From: Streptomyces cellostaticus
GTDB taxonomy: Bacteria > Actinomycetota > Actinomycetes > Streptomycetales > Streptomycetaceae
DNA length: 64,000 nt
Reading direction: 5' to 3'
NCBI RefSeq assembly: GCF_001513965.1
Contig: NZ_KQ948016.1
Coordinates: 738,439 to 802,438, forward strand
Made by a program: the position numbers and the translations under genes. Numbering within the stretch: the stretch's first letter is position 1; the number at the start of each line of letters is the position of its first letter. Below the pieces are notes generated by a model. That model saw only the letters and a program-made list of their open reading frames with translations, was not told the origin of the DNA and did no database searches. Below, piece after piece: positions 33,823 through 45,863 of the stretch.

Positions 33823-34791
33823 GTGACCGACGCTTCCGCCCCGGCAGCCCGCAGGCCCGGCGAGCAGGTGCTCGCCGCACTCGGCCTGGGCGCGCCCGCC
33901 CTCGACCCCGCCGACGCCTCCGCCCACAGCTTCCCGGGCGGCGGCCGCTGGCGCACCGAGATCCCCTCGTGCGAGGGTCCCGAGGCGCTGGCGGTCGTAC
34001 TGAAGGAGGCCTCGCGCCTCGACGTGCCGATCCACCGCATCAGCCAGGGCAGCGGCGTGTGGATGCTCTCCGACGCCGAGATCACCGAGATGGTCGACGC
34101 GACCGGCGAACGGGACATCGAGCTGTGCCTGTTCACCGGCCCGCGCGGCACCTGGGACATCGGCGGCTCGGTCCGCACCGACTCCCGGGGCGGCGGACTG
34201 CGCGCCCGCGGCCACGACGCCGTCGCCGGCTGTGTCGAGGACGCCGTCCGGGCCACCGAGCTGGGCGTCAAGTGTCTGCTGGTGGCCGACGAGGGCGTGC
34301 TGTGGACCCTGCACCGGGCGCGGCAGCAGGGGATCATCCCGGCCGACACCACCCTGAAGGTCTCGGCGCTGATCGGGCCGGTCAACCCCGCCGCGTACGC
34401 GGTGTACGAGGGGCTGGGCGCCGACTCCGTCAACGTGCCCAGCGATCTGACCCTGGACCACCTCACCGAGATCCGCCGGGTGTCCGGCGCCCCCATGGAC
34501 ATGTACATCGAGGCCCCCGACGACCTCGGCGGCTATGTGCGGATGTACGAGGTCGCCGAGCTGATCCGGCGCGGCGCACCGCTCTACCTGAAGTTCGGCC
34601 TGTCCAAGGCTCCCGGCATCTACCCGTGGGGCACCCACCTGCGGGACGTGACCCTGGACACCGCCCGGGAGCGGGTGCGGCGCGGCCGGCTCGCCCTGGA
34701 CCTGCTCGCCCGGCACGGCGCGGACGGCGACATGGCGCCGCTCGGCTCCCGGCTGCCCGGGACGCTCAACCGCTTCCCCATCACCGCGTGA
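33823..34791 (+). CDS. Conserved protein of unknown function in sugar operon
   Basis: 322 residues from GTG 33823, behind GAAGGA. I do not recognise the family with certainty. Alternating strands and helices ([114 protein letters not shown]) suggest a TIM barrel. No signal peptide, no TM. It lies 47 bases before the sugar-binding lipoprotein and is probably the first gene of that operon, so it likely acts on the imported sugar or its derivative. Peptidase U32-like annotation is possible but its signature is not seen. Confidence 0.75.
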   Translation: MTDASAPAARRPGEQVLAALGLGAPALDPADASAHSFPGGGRWRTEIPSCEGPEALAVVLKEASRLDVPIHRISQGSGVWMLSDAEITEMVDATGERDIELCLFTGPRGTWDIGGSVRTDSRGGGLRARGHDAVAGCVEDAVRATELGVKCLLVADEGVLWTLHRARQQGIIPADTTLKVSALIGPVNPAAYAVYEGLGADSVNVPSDLTLDHLTEIRRVSGAPMDMYIEAPDDLGGYVRMYEVAELIRRGAPLYLKFGLSKAPGIYPWGTHLRDVTLDTARERVRRGRLALDLLARHGADGDMAPLGSRLPGTLNRFPITA

Positions 34792-34838
34792 CCCCTCGCA
34801 ACGACGAGAAGAACCGAGAAGGACAAGGACGGATCACC

Positions 34839-35948
34839 ATGCGCAACCGCAGAGCCGCACTCGCCACGATAGCCGGAGCCGCCTCGCTCGCCCTCACGCT
34901 GACCGCCTGCGGCCAGAGCGGCGACGGAGGCAGCAAGGAGAAGACGGGCGACACCAAGGGCGGCACGATCGGCATCGCGATGCCGACCAAGTCCTCCGAG
35001 CGCTGGATCGCCGACGGCAAGAACGTCGTCAACGAGCTTCAGGCCAAGGGCTACAAGACGAAGCTGGTCTACGGCGAGGACGACCCGGAGACCCAGGTCT
35101 CGCAGATCGAGAACCTGATCACGCAGGGCGTCAAGGGCCTGATCATCGCGGCCATCGACAACAAGTCCCTGAACAGCGTGCTCCAGCAGGCCGCGGACGC
35201 CAACATCCCGGTCATCTCCTACGACCGCCTGATCCTCGGCACCAAGAACGTCGACTACTACGCGTCCTTCGACAACGAGAAGGTGGGCCGGCTCCAGGGC
35301 ACGTACATCGTGCACAAGCTGGGCCTGGACAGCGGCAAGAAGGGCCCGTTCAACATCGAGCTGTTCGCCGGCTCCAACGACGACAACAACACCCGGTACT
35401 TCTTCAACGGCGCGATGAGCGTCCTGAAGCCGTACATGGACAAGAAGCAGTTGATCGTCCAGTCCGGCGACACCCAGCTCACCCAGGTCACCACCCTGCG
35501 CTGGGACGGCGCCACCGCCCAGAAGCGCATGGACGACATCCTCACCAAGGCCTACACGAGCAAGAAGGTCGACGCGGTCCTCTCCCCGTACGACGGCATC
35601 TCCATCGGCATCCTGTCCTCCCTCAAGTCGGACGGCTACGGCTCGGGAAGCAAGCCGCTGCCCGTCATCACCGGCCAGGACGCCGAGCTGGCCTCGGTGA
35701 AGTCGATCATCGCCGGTGAGCAGACGCAGACCGTCTTCAAGGACATCCGCAAGCTGGCCAAGGTCGCCGCGGTCATGGTCGACGACGTACTCAAGGGCAA
35801 GAAGCCCCAGGTCAACGACACCAAGTCGTACGACAACAAGGCCAAGGTCGTGCCCGCTTACCTGCTCCAGCCGGTGAGCGTCGACAAGTCCAACTACGAG
35901 GACGCGCTGGTCAAGACCGGTTACTACACGGACGCCCAGCTCAAGTAG
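34839..35948 (+). CDS. Monosaccharide ABC transporter substrate-binding lipoprotein (ChvE-like)
   Basis: 369 residues from ATG 34839. Signal peptide with lipobox LTAC (Cys ~24). Periplasmic-binding-protein type I fold: [66 protein letters not shown] and [28 protein letters not shown]. Closest in plan to ChvE/MmsE, which bind several aldoses (galactose, arabinose, glucose). It works outside the membrane with the ATPase and permease that follow. Binding residues Asp/Arg/Asn characteristic of aldose binding appear in YDR and FDN. Confidence 0.93.
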   Translation: MRNRRAALATIAGAASLALTLTACGQSGDGGSKEKTGDTKGGTIGIAMPTKSSERWIADGKNVVNELQAKGYKTKLVYGEDDPETQVSQIENLITQGVKGLIIAAIDNKSLNSVLQQAADANIPVISYDRLILGTKNVDYYASFDNEKVGRLQGTYIVHKLGLDSGKKGPFNIELFAGSNDDNNTRYFFNGAMSVLKPYMDKKQLIVQSGDTQLTQVTTLRWDGATAQKRMDDILTKAYTSKKVDAVLSPYDGISIGILSSLKSDGYGSGSKPLPVITGQDAELASVKSIIAGEQTQTVFKDIRKLAKVAAVMVDDVLKGKKPQVNDTKSYDNKAKVVPAYLLQPVSVDKSNYEDALVKTGYYTDAQLK

Positions 35949-35999
35949 TCCCCGCCGACCGAATCCACTGTTTGGCCCCACTGATTGGAAGGCACGACC

Positions 36000-37546
<1,547 letters not shown>

Positions 37547-37550
<4 letters not shown>

Positions 37551-38791
37551 GCACGGATGTGACCGCCAAGAGCCCGGCCCCCGCGCCGCCGGGCAAGAGC
37601 GGAGCGGGGGCCGGCCAGGGCCTGCTCGGGCTGATGCTGGACGGCCTGCGCCGCAACATGCGCCAGTACGGCATGCTGCTCGCGCTCGGCCTGATCGTGG
37701 TCCTCTTCGCGATCTGGACCGACGGGGACCTGCTGCTGCCGCGCAACGTCTCCAACCTGGTGCTGCAGAACAGCTACATCCTGATCCTCGCGATCGGCAT
37801 GATGCTGGTGATCATCGCCGGGCACATCGACCTCTCGGTCGGCTCGCTCACCGCGTTCGTCGGCGCCTTCGCGGCCGTACTGACCGTGCAACACGGAATG
37901 TCCTGGCCGATCGCGATGGTGCTGTGCCTCCTGGTGGGCGCGGTGGCCGGTTCCGTACAGGGCTTCCTGATCGCCTATCTGGGCATACCGTCCTTCATCG
38001 TCACCCTCGCCGGAATGCTGCTCTTCCGCGGTCTGACGGAGATCCTGCTCAAGGGGCAGACCCTCGGCCCGTTCCCCGACGGCCTGCAGAAGATGGGCAA
38101 CGGCTTCCTGCCCGAGGTCGGCCCGAACACCAACTACCACAACCTGACCCTGCTGCTCGGCCTGGCGCTGATCGTGGCCGTGGTCTGGCAGGAGGTCCGC
38201 GACCGCAGCCGCCAGCAGGAGTTCGCCCTGGACGTGCTGCCCACCCGGCTCTTCCTGCTCAAGCTGACCGCACTGGTCGCCGCGATCCTCGTGCTGACCC
38301 TGCTGCTCGCCAGCTACAAGGGCGCCCCGATCGTGCTGATCATCCTCGGCGCGCTGGTCGTCGGCTACGGCTACGTGATGCGCAACGCGGTGTTCGGCCG
38401 CCACATCTACGCGATCGGCGGCAACCTGCCGGCGGCCAAGCTGTCCGGCGTGAAGGACAAGAAGGTCACCTTCTACGTCTTCCTGAACATGGGCGTGCTC
38501 GCGGCCCTGGCGGGCATGGTGGTCGCCGCCCGTCTGAACGCGGCCTCTCCGAAGGCGGGCGTCAACTTCGAACTCGAGGCGATCGCCTCGTCGTTCATCG
38601 GTGGCGCGTCCATGAGCGGCGGTGTCGGCACCGTCCTCGGCGCGATCATCGGCGGTCTCGTCCTCGGCGTGCTGAACAACGGCATGAACCTCCTCAGCGT
38701 CGGCACCGACTGGCAGCAGGTCATCAAGGGCCTCGCCCTGCTGGTGGCGGTCGGATTCGACGTGTGGAACAAGCGCAAGTCCGGTTCGTAA
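37547..38791 (+). CDS. mmsB: Monosaccharide ABC transporter permease
   Basis: 414 residues from ATG 37547, overlapping mmsA. Ten or so TM helices with a long soluble loop near 175-225 ([11 protein letters not shown] and [18 protein letters not shown]), the conserved [19 protein letters not shown] and [23 protein letters not shown] motifs, and [17 protein letters not shown], the coupling region of XylH/MmsB-type permeases. Longer than RbsC because of the loop, as usual for MmsB. Forms the membrane channel with MmsA. Confidence 0.94.
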
Positions 38792-38799
38792 GTCAGATC

Positions 38800-38827
38800 G
38801 GGCCCCGCCGGAAAGCCGACGGGGCCC
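38800..38827 (+). terminator. Terminator/attenuator between permease and mutarotase
   Basis: Twelve-base arms (38800-38811 and 38816-38827) with one mismatch and an AAAG loop, followed by CTCCTTTTAC. Only 21 bases remain before the mutarotase ATG, so it may attenuate rather than isolate that gene. Confidence 0.6.
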
Positions 38828-38848
38828 CTCCTTTTACGGGAGCCGCAA

Positions 38849-40015
38849 ATGGAACTGAACAGACGTACGGTCATCGCAGGAGCCGCGGCGGCCGGCATCG
38901 CCGCCACCACGCTCGGCACGGGCACAGCCCAGGCCGCATCCGGTTCGGGCTCGGGGGGCAGGAAGCCGGTGAAGGAACCCTTCGGCAAGCTCGCCGACGG
39001 CACGAAGATCTACCGCTGGTCGCTGGAGAACGGCGGCACGCGGCTGAAGGTCCTCAACTGGGGCGGCGTCGTCCAGAGCCTGGAGATCCCGGACCGGCAC
39101 GGCCACTACGCCAACGTGTCGCTGGGCTTCGACACCATCGACGACTACGTGGCGAAGACGCCGTACTTCGGCGCCCTGATCGGCCGCTACGGCAACCGCA
39201 TAGCCAAGGGCCAGTTCACGCTGGACGGCAAGAGCTACCAGCTGTCCGTCAACGACGGCGTGAACAGCCTGCACGGCGGCAAGCAGGGCTTCGACAAGCA
39301 CGTGTGGGACGTGGAGCCGTTCACCAAGGGCTCCGACGTCGGCCTGCACCTGCACTACACCAGCGTCGACGGCGAGATGGGCTACCCGGGCACGCTCAAG
39401 GCGAAGGTGACGTACACCCTCACCAAGCACGGCGAGTGGCGCATCGACTACGAGGCCACCACCGACAAGGCGACCGTCGTCAACCTCACCAGCCACGTCT
39501 ACTGGAACCTGGCCGGCGAGGGCAGCGGCACGATCGAGGACCACGAACTCCGCATCGCCGCCGCCCGCTACACCCCCACCGACTCGGGCCTGATCCCCAC
39601 CGGCGAGCTGGCGAAGGTCGCGGGCACCCCCTTCGACTTCCGGCACGCCAAGCCGATCGGCCGGGACATCCGCGCCGGCCACGTGCAGCAGGTGCAGGCC
39701 AAGGGCTACGACCACAACTGGGCCCTGGACAAGGGCATCACCGCCAAGCCCGAGCACGTCGCCACGCTGCGCGACCCGCGCTCCGGCCGCACCCTGAAGA
39801 TCGCCACCGACCAGCCGGGCCTGCAGTTCTACTCCGGCAACTTCCTCGACGGCACCCTGACCGGCACCGGCGGCCGCACCTACCGCCAGGGCGACGCCCT
39901 GTGCCTGGAGACCCAGCACTTCCCGGACTCGCCGAACCACGCCGGCTTCCCGTCGACCGTGCTCCGGCCCGGGCAGACGTACCGGACGACGACGATCCAC
40001 ACGTTCGGGGCGTGA
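38849..40015 (+). CDS. Tat-exported aldose 1-epimerase
   Basis: 388 residues from ATG 38849, behind CGGGAG. The N-terminus ELNRRTVIAGAAAAGIAATTLGTGTAQA is a twin-arginine signal with cleavage after AQA. The mature mutarotase has LNWGGVVQSLEIP, FGALIGRYGNRIAKGQF, NSLHGGKQGFDKHVW, NLTSHVYWNLAG (catalytic His) and CLETQHFPDSPNHAGFPS (general-base Glu). Exported, it would speed anomer interconversion outside the cell for the ABC importer encoded upstream. The other mutarotase in the window (19093) is cytoplasmic. Confidence 0.94.
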   Translation: MELNRRTVIAGAAAAGIAATTLGTGTAQAASGSGSGGRKPVKEPFGKLADGTKIYRWSLENGGTRLKVLNWGGVVQSLEIPDRHGHYANVSLGFDTIDDYVAKTPYFGALIGRYGNRIAKGQFTLDGKSYQLSVNDGVNSLHGGKQGFDKHVWDVEPFTKGSDVGLHLHYTSVDGEMGYPGTLKAKVTYTLTKHGEWRIDYEATTDKATVVNLTSHVYWNLAGEGSGTIEDHELRIAAARYTPTDSGLIPTGELAKVAGTPFDFRHAKPIGRDIRAGHVQQVQAKGYDHNWALDKGITAKPEHVATLRDPRSGRTLKIATDQPGLQFYSGNFLDGTLTGTGGRTYRQGDALCLETQHFPDSPNHAGFPSTVLRPGQTYRTTTIHTFGA

Positions 40016-40088
40016 AGTGACTCAGGTGGCGTGAAGCGGCTCACACAGCAGGTGAGTTGAACGCCACTGCCGTCCCCTCCGTATCCAA

Positions 40089-40120
40089 GGGCGGCCCGTG
40101 CTCCCCCGCACGGGCCACCC
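40089..40120 (+). terminator. Hairpin between mutarotase and aminotransferase genes
   Basis: Arms GGGCGGCCCGTGC (40089-40101) and GCACGGGCCACCC (40108-40120) pair with one mismatch around TCCCCC. It lies 73 bases after the mutarotase stop and just upstream of the ribosome site of the aminotransferase, so it ends one message and may shape the start of the next. Confidence 0.55.
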
Positions 40121-40136
40121 TTCGACGGAGGTTCCC

Positions 40137-41837
40137 TTGCCTGACAACGTCACCTCGTTGTTCCGCAACACCGCCGCGCACAGCCCTTCGATGGCGGCGC
40201 TGGCGCGGGAGAGCGACGGGTCGGGCCCGGTGGACTTCTGCATCCCGTGCAACCCCTACTTCCCCACACCCGCCATGTTCGAGGAGCTGGCGGTCCGGTT
40301 GCGCGAGATCGTCACGTACTACCCGAGCAGCGCCGACACCGTCACGGCCGAGCTGTGCAGTCTGCTCCAGCTGCCCCCGCAGTGCGTGGCGATGGGCAAC
40401 GGCTCGACGGAACTCATCACCTGGATCGACCACCTGCTGGTCCGCGAGTCCCTGGCCATCCCCGTCCCCACCTTCGGCCGCTGGACCGACCAGCCGATGG
40501 AGACCGGCAAGCGGGTCGACATGTTCCCGCTCCAGGAGGCGAACGGCTTCGCCCTGGACCTCGCCCGGTACGCGGACTTCATCCGCACCCGCGGCACCCG
40601 GGTGGCGGTCGTCTGCAACCCGAACAACCCCGACGGCGGGTATCTGCGCAAGCAGTCGTTGGTGCAGTTCATGGACGCGATGGCGGACCTGGACCTGGTG
40701 ATCGTGGACGAGTCGTTCCTGGAGTTCGCCGACGCGGAGGCCGAGCCGAGCGTCGTCCAGGAGGCGATGCTCCGCCCCAACGTGGTCGTCCTGCGCAGCC
40801 TCGGCAAGAACTTCGGCCTGCACGGCATACGCTTCGGCTACCTGGTGGCGAACCCGGCCCTGGCGGGCCGCGTCCGCTCGATGCTCCCGAAGTGGAACCT
40901 CAACTCCTTCGCCGAGCACGTGGTGTTCATGCTGAGGGAGCACGGCCCGGAGTACGCGCAGAGCCTGATGCAGGTGCGCCGCGACCGCCTGGAGATGGCC
41001 AGCCATCTCTCCGCCCTCCCCGGGCTGACGGTCTACCCCTCCCAGGGCAACTTCCTCTTCGTGCGCCTTCCCGTCGGCGCCGAGGGCACAGTGGTCCGGG
41101 ACCGGCTGCTCACCGAGCACCGGATCCTGGTCCGCGAATGCGGCAACAAGATCGGTTCGTCCAGCCGCTTCCTGAGACTCGTGGTGCGCCCCCAGGTCGA
41201 CGTGCGTCGCCTGGTGTCCGGCCTGGAGCAGGTGCTCTACGGGTCCAGGAGGGGAGCCGCCGTACCCGAGCTGAGCACCGGGACCAGCTACAGCTCGGGT
41301 ACGGCGGCCGTGGACCGGCTGATGAACGAGACCAACGGCGCCGGCATACCCCTCGCCGCGCCCGCCCCGGCCGCCGGCACCGGCATGCCGCTCCCCGCCG
41401 CCGTACCCCCGCCCGGCGGCGGGATGCCGATGCCGGCGGCAGCCCAGGCGATCCCGATGCAGCAGCCACCAGGACCGGTACCGCCCCCGGCTCCGGCACC
41501 AGCCCCGGTCCAGGCTCCAGCACCAGCCCCGCTACCGGCCCCGCCGGTCCCCACACCCGTACCCGTGCCCGCGCCGGCCCCGGCAGCCCCTGCTCCCGCA
41601 CCAGCGCCTTTCCCTGCCCCGTTCCCTGCCCCCGTCCCCACCCCTGTCCCGGCCCCGGCCGCCGCGGTCGGTCCCACCCCGCCCGGCGTACCGGCCCGCG
41701 GGGGCCTCACCGCCGCCCAGGTACGCGGCATGACGGCACCGGGCACCCCGGTCCCGGGCCTGACCCCGGCCCCGGCAACCGGCTGGCCCAACGCCCAGAG
41801 CTGGCCCAACGCGGCGGGGATGGGTCAGGCGGGCTAG
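40137..41837 (+). CDS. PLP-dependent aminotransferase (class I/II, histidinol-phosphate type) with Pro/Ala-rich tail
   Basis: 566 residues from TTG 40137, chosen because GGAGG lies five bases upstream. Aminotransferase core to ~385: SSADTVTAELCSLLQLPPQCVAMGNGSTELI, VVCNPNNPDGGYL, VIVDESFLEF and RSLGKNFGLHGIRFGYL, whose Lys binds PLP. The last ~180 residues are low complexity, an almost pure Pro/Ala/Val/Gly tract (PAPAPVQAPAPAPLPAPP and similar) with scattered Met and ends WPNAQSWPNAAGMGQAG. The core alone matches normal family length. The gene converges on the 2-methylisoborneol operon but need not be related to it. Substrate unknown. Confidence 0.88.
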   Translation: MPDNVTSLFRNTAAHSPSMAALARESDGSGPVDFCIPCNPYFPTPAMFEELAVRLREIVTYYPSSADTVTAELCSLLQLPPQCVAMGNGSTELITWIDHLLVRESLAIPVPTFGRWTDQPMETGKRVDMFPLQEANGFALDLARYADFIRTRGTRVAVVCNPNNPDGGYLRKQSLVQFMDAMADLDLVIVDESFLEFADAEAEPSVVQEAMLRPNVVVLRSLGKNFGLHGIRFGYLVANPALAGRVRSMLPKWNLNSFAEHVVFMLREHGPEYAQSLMQVRRDRLEMASHLSALPGLTVYPSQGNFLFVRLPVGAEGTVVRDRLLTEHRILVRECGNKIGSSSRFLRLVVRPQVDVRRLVSGLEQVLYGSRRGAAVPELSTGTSYSSGTAAVDRLMNETNGAGIPLAAPAPAAGTGMPLPAAVPPPGGGMPMPAAAQAIPMQQPPGPVPPPAPAPAPVQAPAPAPLPAPPVPTPVPVPAPAPAAPAPAPAPFPAPFPAPVPTPVPAPAAAVGPTPPGVPARGGLTAAQVRGMTAPGTPVPGLTPAPATGWPNAQSWPNAAGMGQAG

Positions 41838-41920
41838 GGCCTGTCCGGCGGATCCTGCCGGAATCGCGTCAACGGTTCTCGCACCAACCCGGCTGCCCCG
41901 GCGGGGACTTGACCGCCCCT

Positions 41921-41948
41921 GGAGCCGGGCCCGTGCGGGCGCGGCTCC
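41921..41948. terminator. Terminator between aminotransferase and 2-MIB operon
   Basis: GGAGCC (41921-41926) pairs with GGCTCC (41943-41948), with an inner CCCG/CGGG stem, in the 126 bases between the two convergent stops. Confidence 0.55.
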
Positions 41949-41963
41949 GCCGGGTCGCGCGGG

Positions 41964-42839
41964 TCAGATACGGTCGGCCGCGATGAGGAGGTAGTGGAAG
42001 CTGCCCTCCTTGTAGGCGGTCAGGAACGGGTCCTCGATGCCCGTGGCCACGGACGACTTGGCGCGCAGTTCCCAGTACGGGATCGTGTCGGGGGTCAGGT
42101 CGACGACCTGCATCGGCACCAGGTTGTTGGCGGCGAGTGCCTTGAAGTACTCGCTGCGCGGGTGGATGTTGCAGGTGTAGTGCTCGTCGATCCTGCTGAC
42201 CGCCTTGGAGCGCATGCCGGTGACGTCGTTGGAGCAGCCGGTGATGCAGACGTAGCGGCCGCCGTACTCCAGCAGGCGCGAGAACTCCGCGAAGAGCTCG
42301 AAGAGATCGACGTACATGGTCGTCTCGTTGGTCCAGATCGCCCGGCGCGAACCGGTGTCGAGGCGGGTGTCGAGCATGTTCCGGAAGTGGAAGCCGACCT
42401 TGTCGGCCACCCCGCGCTGCCTGGCCTGGTCGTTGGCGAAGGCGACCTGCTGCTCGGAGATGCTCACGCCGTCGACGTGGCAGCCGAAGCGGGCGTTGGC
42501 CATGAAGCTGCTGCCGCCGCGTCCGGAACCGGCGTCCAGCAGGCGGTCGTCGGGGGTGATGTCGCCGAGGTGGTCGAGGAGTACCTCGGCCTGGGCGGTC
42601 TCCAGGCGGTGCAGTTCCTCGATGATGCGCTGGTCCTGGCTCTCCGGCGGGCCGGCCAGGACCGAGGGATCCCAGTCGCCGAGGCCGTAGTGGTGGTGGT
42701 AGAGGCCGTCGACCTCGCCGAGCTTGATGTTGACCGGGTCCTTCTCCTTGTTCCAGTACTCTGCGACCGATTTCTGGTAGTCGGTGCGCAGGACGTCGCG
42801 CATGGCGATGCCTTCCATCTGGGTGGAGATCTTGGACAT
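41964..42839 (-). CDS. Geranyl diphosphate 2-C-methyltransferase
   Basis: 291 residues from ATG 42839. SAM-dependent methyltransferase that methylates C2 of geranyl diphosphate, the first committed step to 2-methylisoborneol. SAM site RLLDAGSGRGGSSFMA (~99-113), GVSISEQQVAFAN, and the prenyl-pyrophosphate methyltransferase features WNKEKDPVNIKLGEVDGLYHHHYGLGDWD near the N-terminus. Third gene of encapsulin, cyclase and methyltransferase; 47 bases separate it from the cyclase stop. The family is known from several Streptomyces. The recognisable partner next door makes the assignment firm. Confidence 0.95.
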   Translation of the reverse strand: MSKISTQMEGIAMRDVLRTDYQKSVAEYWNKEKDPVNIKLGEVDGLYHHHYGLGDWDPSVLAGPPESQDQRIIEELHRLETAQAEVLLDHLGDITPDDRLLDAGSGRGGSSFMANARFGCHVDGVSISEQQVAFANDQARQRGVADKVGFHFRNMLDTRLDTGSRRAIWTNETTMYVDLFELFAEFSRLLEYGGRYVCITGCSNDVTGMRSKAVSRIDEHYTCNIHPRSEYFKALAANNLVPMQVVDLTPDTIPYWELRAKSSVATGIEDPFLTAYKEGSFHYLLIAADRI

Positions 42840-42886
42840 GGCAGGTGGTTCCTTACTCGGGTGGGGGGATGCGAGGCGGGGCGGGC

Positions 42887-44248
42887 TCAGGCGGCGTGCG
42901 CGGCACGGTCGCCGTGGTAGCGGCCGCTGGTCGCGTGCCACTCGCGGCTGCCGCCGACCCAGGCCCAGGTGCTTGCCAGGAAGCGGCGCAGCTCCGGGGA
43001 GCCGGTCAGGGAGAGTGCGGCCGCTTCCGCCTCGAAGGTGTGCATCAGCTCGTTGTGGATCTCTACGGTGCGGTCGACGGCCTCTTCGAGCGAGCACTCG
43101 TCCTCGGCGACGATCAGCCGGGGCAGGCTGTGGTCCGCCGGGTCCTCCTTGCCCATGGAGTAGAGGTCGTTGACGATCACGGTGGCGGTGCCCGCCAGCG
43201 TGAACGCGCGCCGTACCCGGGGGTCGGAGAACTCGCCGTACGGGATCTCGTAACCGGCGATCGCGTCGACCAGCACCATGCACGGGATGAAGCTGTTCTC
43301 GTGCCGGTGCATCAGGTACTCCCACACCGGCGGGCGGTGGCCGGCGGCCTGCCAGTAGCCCTCCTGGTTGTAGGCGACGAACATGATGCCCAGCTCGTGG
43401 CGGAGCCGGCGCACCTGTGAGGTCGTCGCGTAGCCGTGGAGGTTGCGCAGGCTGTCGCGCAGGGCCCGCATGACCGGGTCCGCCGTGACGACCTCTTCGA
43501 GCTGGGGGGCATAGCCGAGCGGGAGGTTCGCCTGGTCGATCACCGAGTGGGCGATGGCGAGCCGTTGGCCGATCTGCTCGGGCCGGGCCTCCTCCACCTC
43601 GCCGTCGACGTAGTGGTCGTCCACGGCCCATTCCGACAGCCCGCACATGGCCGCCGCCAGCAGCCGGTCCGGGTCGTCCGTCTCGGGGTGGGCCAGCATC
43701 ATCAGCCGGCCGAAGTCGGCCTGGCGGATCCTGTCCAGCCGGCCCGGGTAGATCCCCATCTCCTCGGCCCACTCGACCAGGCGCTCGGTGACGGCCGCGC
43801 CCAGGGCGGGGTCGTCGCGCAGGGCGGGCGGGCAGTGGAGGCCGGGGGCGGGATCGGGCGCCGGTGCCGCCTTCCGGCGGGGCTCGGGAGTGGTGCGCAG
43901 GGCTGCTGCCGATGTGCCCAGCCCGGTGGGGCCGAAGGGCGGTGCGAAGACGCGGGGCCGGTCGGCCGCGAGGGGTGGGGCGGTCGCCGGAGCGGGCAGC
44001 GGGAGGGAGGGGGCGGTGGTGGTGCGGCCGTTCCGGGAGCGCGGCGGCGCGGCCACCGCGCCGACGGGGAGCCGCGCCGCGGACGTGCCCAGCCCGGTCG
44101 GGCCGGAGACCAGTGCCGGCCCGCGTGACGTCGGCCCGCCGGACGGCCGGGTGGCCGGCGTCGACGGGCCCGCCGAGAGCAGGGCCCGCACCAGCCCCGC
44201 CACGTCGTGGGCCGCGGCGGGTGCCGTGACCCGGGAGATCAACGACAC
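42887..44248 (-). CDS. 2-Methylisoborneol synthase with disordered N-terminal cargo region
   Basis: 453 residues from GTG 44248. Class I terpene cyclase turning 2-methyl-GPP into 2-methylisoborneol. The catalytic domain spans ~145-440, with the first metal motif AVDDHYVDGE (Asp210-Asp211) and the NSE motif VNDLYSMGKE (360-368). The first ~140 residues are Pro/Ala/Arg-rich and disordered; they hold GPTGLGTSAA twice (49-58 and 106-115; bases 44075-44104 and 43904-43933). In family 2B encapsulin systems the disordered N-terminus of the cyclase loads it into the shell. The start lies five bases from the shell gene's stop, with GGGAG inside that gene. Confidence 0.96.
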   Translation of the reverse strand: MSLISRVTAPAAAHDVAGLVRALLSAGPSTPATRPSGGPTSRGPALVSGPTGLGTSAARLPVGAVAAPPRSRNGRTTTAPSLPLPAPATAPPLAADRPRVFAPPFGPTGLGTSAAALRTTPEPRRKAAPAPDPAPGLHCPPALRDDPALGAAVTERLVEWAEEMGIYPGRLDRIRQADFGRLMMLAHPETDDPDRLLAAAMCGLSEWAVDDHYVDGEVEEARPEQIGQRLAIAHSVIDQANLPLGYAPQLEEVVTADPVMRALRDSLRNLHGYATTSQVRRLRHELGIMFVAYNQEGYWQAAGHRPPVWEYLMHRHENSFIPCMVLVDAIAGYEIPYGEFSDPRVRRAFTLAGTATVIVNDLYSMGKEDPADHSLPRLIVAEDECSLEEAVDRTVEIHNELMHTFEAEAAALSLTGSPELRRFLASTWAWVGGSREWHATSGRYHGDRAAHAA

Positions 44249-44253
44249 CGTCG

Positions 44254-45687
<1,434 letters not shown>

Positions 45688-45863
45688 GGCTCTCCCTCGT
45701 CTCCCGTGGCACAAGAAGGTCGCGACGACGTGCTCATCGTCACGCTGCGTACACAGAAGTATCAGAGTTGCAGTCACGTTGAGTGACGACAGCAGGCGGC
45801 ACGCGAAGGAATTTCGGGCCGCAATCTGCGCTCCCGTGCGCCCCGATGATGGAGAGCGGCTGG

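Noticed and set aside
40137..41837. Aminotransferase as part of the 2-methylisoborneol pathway
   Set aside because: The pathway needs no amino transfer, the gene is convergent and separated by a hairpin. Its location alone is not evidence.
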